22,671 bases of DNA, from the NCBI GenBank assembly GCA_000697335.1, contig JNEM01012578.1:1-22671 (forward strand). The letters are read 5' to 3'. Positions within the stretch are counted from its first letter, which is position 1, and each line of letters starts with the position of its first letter. Position numbers and translations under genes: made by a program. The notes beneath the pieces are model-generated. The model was not told the DNA's origin, searched no databases, and saw nothing but the letters and a program-made list of their open reading frames with translations. Below, piece by piece: positions 21,197 through 22,671 of this stretch. Source of the stretch: Conidiobolus incongruus B7586. Its lineage: Eukaryota > Entomophthoromycota > Entomophthoromycetes > Entomophthorales > Conidiobolaceae.

Positions 21197-22671
21197 TTAC
21201 TTTATAATTTAAATAATAGGAATTTTTTGTAATTGAAAAAAAAATAATTTTGATATATATAATATAAAAATAAATATATAATATAAAATTAATATTTTTT
21301 TTATATCAAATAACTTTTTGATATATTTTTAGCAAAGTTTTAATACCTAAAAAATAGTTCTTTTTATTAAAGACTGAAATTTGATGCTTTATAAATTAGT
21401 TAAATTTTTTTTATAAGTTAGTTTTTTAATTACTTAAAACAATTATAATCATATAGGTTGTAATTTAAAAAATATACTAGATATAATAGCATTTTCTAGT
21501 TATTTTTAATTAAAAAGTTTTTTATAACTTTAGCTTAAATTTATTTTATAATCATTATATAAAATAATAGGTTTTTTTAAATTAAATTTAAAATATTAAT
21601 TCAAAATACTTTTATTAAATAAAATAATATGGAATTTATTATTAATAGATTTTTTTTACTAATTAAATAAAATTAGATTATATTGTTATAATTTTTTATA
21701 ATAATTAATATTCACTTATTAATATAATTATTAAATGATGATATTTAAATATTAATTGGTTAAAATGTAAACCTTTAAATTTTACCTAAAATAAGTTATA
21801 AATTTATGGGTTTTTAGTGATAAAAAAAATTAAAACTTAATATATTTATCTTTAGCTTTTCTAACTTCTTAAAGTTTATAAGGTATAAAATTAATTAACT
21901 TCTTATATTAAGAAAGGTTAATCTTATTTTATAGTTTTTAAATATATTCTTAAAATTGATTTAAATCTTATATTAAAAAGAAAGCTTTAATAATATTTTT
22001 TAACTAATCCTAAAAATATTTAATTAGGTTAAAATAAAGAAATTGAAGAAATTACTTTATAACTATTATTTTGTTATTTTTAAGCTATTTGGTAATAAAA
22101 GCTATAATTTAACAAGAGATATTATCCTATTAAAAGATAATATTAGATTTGTTTAACTTATATTATTTAATAATATTTTTTAACTAATCCTAAAAATATT
22201 TAATTAGGTTAAAATAAAGAAATTGAAGAAATTACTTTATAGCTATTATTTTGTTATTTTTAAGCTATTTGGTAATAAAAGCTATAATTTAACAAGAGAT
22301 ATTATCCTATTAAAAGATAATATTAGATTTGTTTAACTTATATTATTTAATAATATTTTTTAACTAATCCTAAAAATATTTAATTAGGTTAAAATAAAGA
22401 AATTGAAGAAATTACTTTATAGCTATTATTTTGTTATTTTTAAGCTATTTGGTAATAAAAGCTATAATTTAACAAGAGATATTATCCTATTAAAAGATAA
22501 TATTAGATTTGTTTAACTTATATTATTTAATAATATTTTTTAACTAATCCTAAAAATATTTAATTAGGTTAAAATAAAGAAATTGAAGAAATTACTTTAT
22601 AGCTATTATTTTGTTATTTTTAAGCTATTTGGTAATAAAAGCTATAATTTAACAAGAGATATTATCCTATT
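21197..22671 (-). mobile_element. Decayed mariner transposon (copy C), internally expanded, runs off the window
   Basis: The reverse complement of copy B can be followed along this stretch. The inferred 3' terminal repeat at 21197-21230 is preceded by TA at 21195-21196. Strong matches lie at about 21340-21400 (TTCTTTTTATTAAAGACTGA shared exactly) and 21430-21490 (AAAACAATTATAATCA shared exactly). A transposase segment at about 21850-21890 reads IPYKL on the minus strand, against IPYNL in B. The N-terminal half is replaced by a 180-bp tandem array from 21986 onward, and the element's 5' end lies beyond the window. It is more diverged than B and has many stops. It can also be read as older than B or more heavily mutated. 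Confidence 0.75.
21986..22671. repeat. 180-bp tandem satellite array (3.8 units in window)
   Basis: The period is exactly 180 bp: units start at 21986, 22166, 22346 and 22526, the last cut by the window edge. Units are identical except for A at 22062 where the others have G. The array starts inside mariner copy C, on its transposase N-terminal side. On the minus strand, one frame of the unit resembles a decayed helix-turn-helix coding stretch, for example YYQIA and NNSYKVISSI. Each unit also holds an 8-bp inverted repeat ATATTATC/GATAATAT around a 9-nt loop. The tandem structure is read directly; the mariner origin of the unit is inferred from position and weak similarity to about 10105-10285. 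Confidence 0.93.

Noticed and set aside
21986-22671. CRISPR array or telomere repeat
   Set aside because: Units are contiguous 180-bp copies without unique spacers, and the unit is not a short G-rich telomeric motif.

Overview
The window looks like nuclear DNA from a fungus. Intergenic DNA is extremely AT-rich, and the genes stand out as islands of clearly higher GC. The fungal call rests on three things: a branch-point-binding protein with the fungal-type N-terminus ([15 protein letters not shown]) and two zinc knuckles, a RAB6/Ypt6/Ryh1 GTPase, and short GT-AG introns of 53-75 nt. The very low intergenic GC suggests an early-diverging lineage (for example Glomeromycotina, Neocallimastigomycota or Entomophthorales). 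That placement is inference. The standard genetic code fits all intact genes, and each of them ends in TAA.

Layout. 1-133: 3' end of a decayed mariner transposon (copy A). 134-4127: AT-rich DNA with one uncertain 136-codon ORF (1031-1441). 4128-6073: CCAAT-box cluster, TATA box and a single-exon 548-aa leucine-rich-repeat protein. 6074-9844: AT-rich DNA with a small GC-rich hairpin. 9845-11166: full-length decayed mariner (copy B) with both terminal inverted repeats and a transposase frame holding 16 in-frame stops. 12573-14299 (+): SF1/BBP splicing factor, 3 exons, 537 aa. 15246-16256 (-): RAB6, 7 exons, 208 aa, convergent with SF1. 18508-18589 (+): tRNA-Leu(AAG). About 19085-20177 (+): serine carboxypeptidase (S10) pseudogene. 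21197 to the window end (-): mariner copy C, with a 180-bp internal segment amplified into a near-perfect tandem array that runs off the edge.

The host genes are unrelated housekeeping functions (splicing, Golgi trafficking, translation) plus one LRR protein; no operon or cluster logic is apparent. The most unusual content is in the transposon remains. Copy B is full of stops but shows no net frameshift. All 16 stops are TAA or TAG and none is TGA, which suggests C-to-T decay in a CpA context, like fungal repeat-induced point mutation (RIP). Copy C shows a decayed transposon segment being turned into a satellite. I found no CRISPR array, viral element or obviously new multi-gene system.
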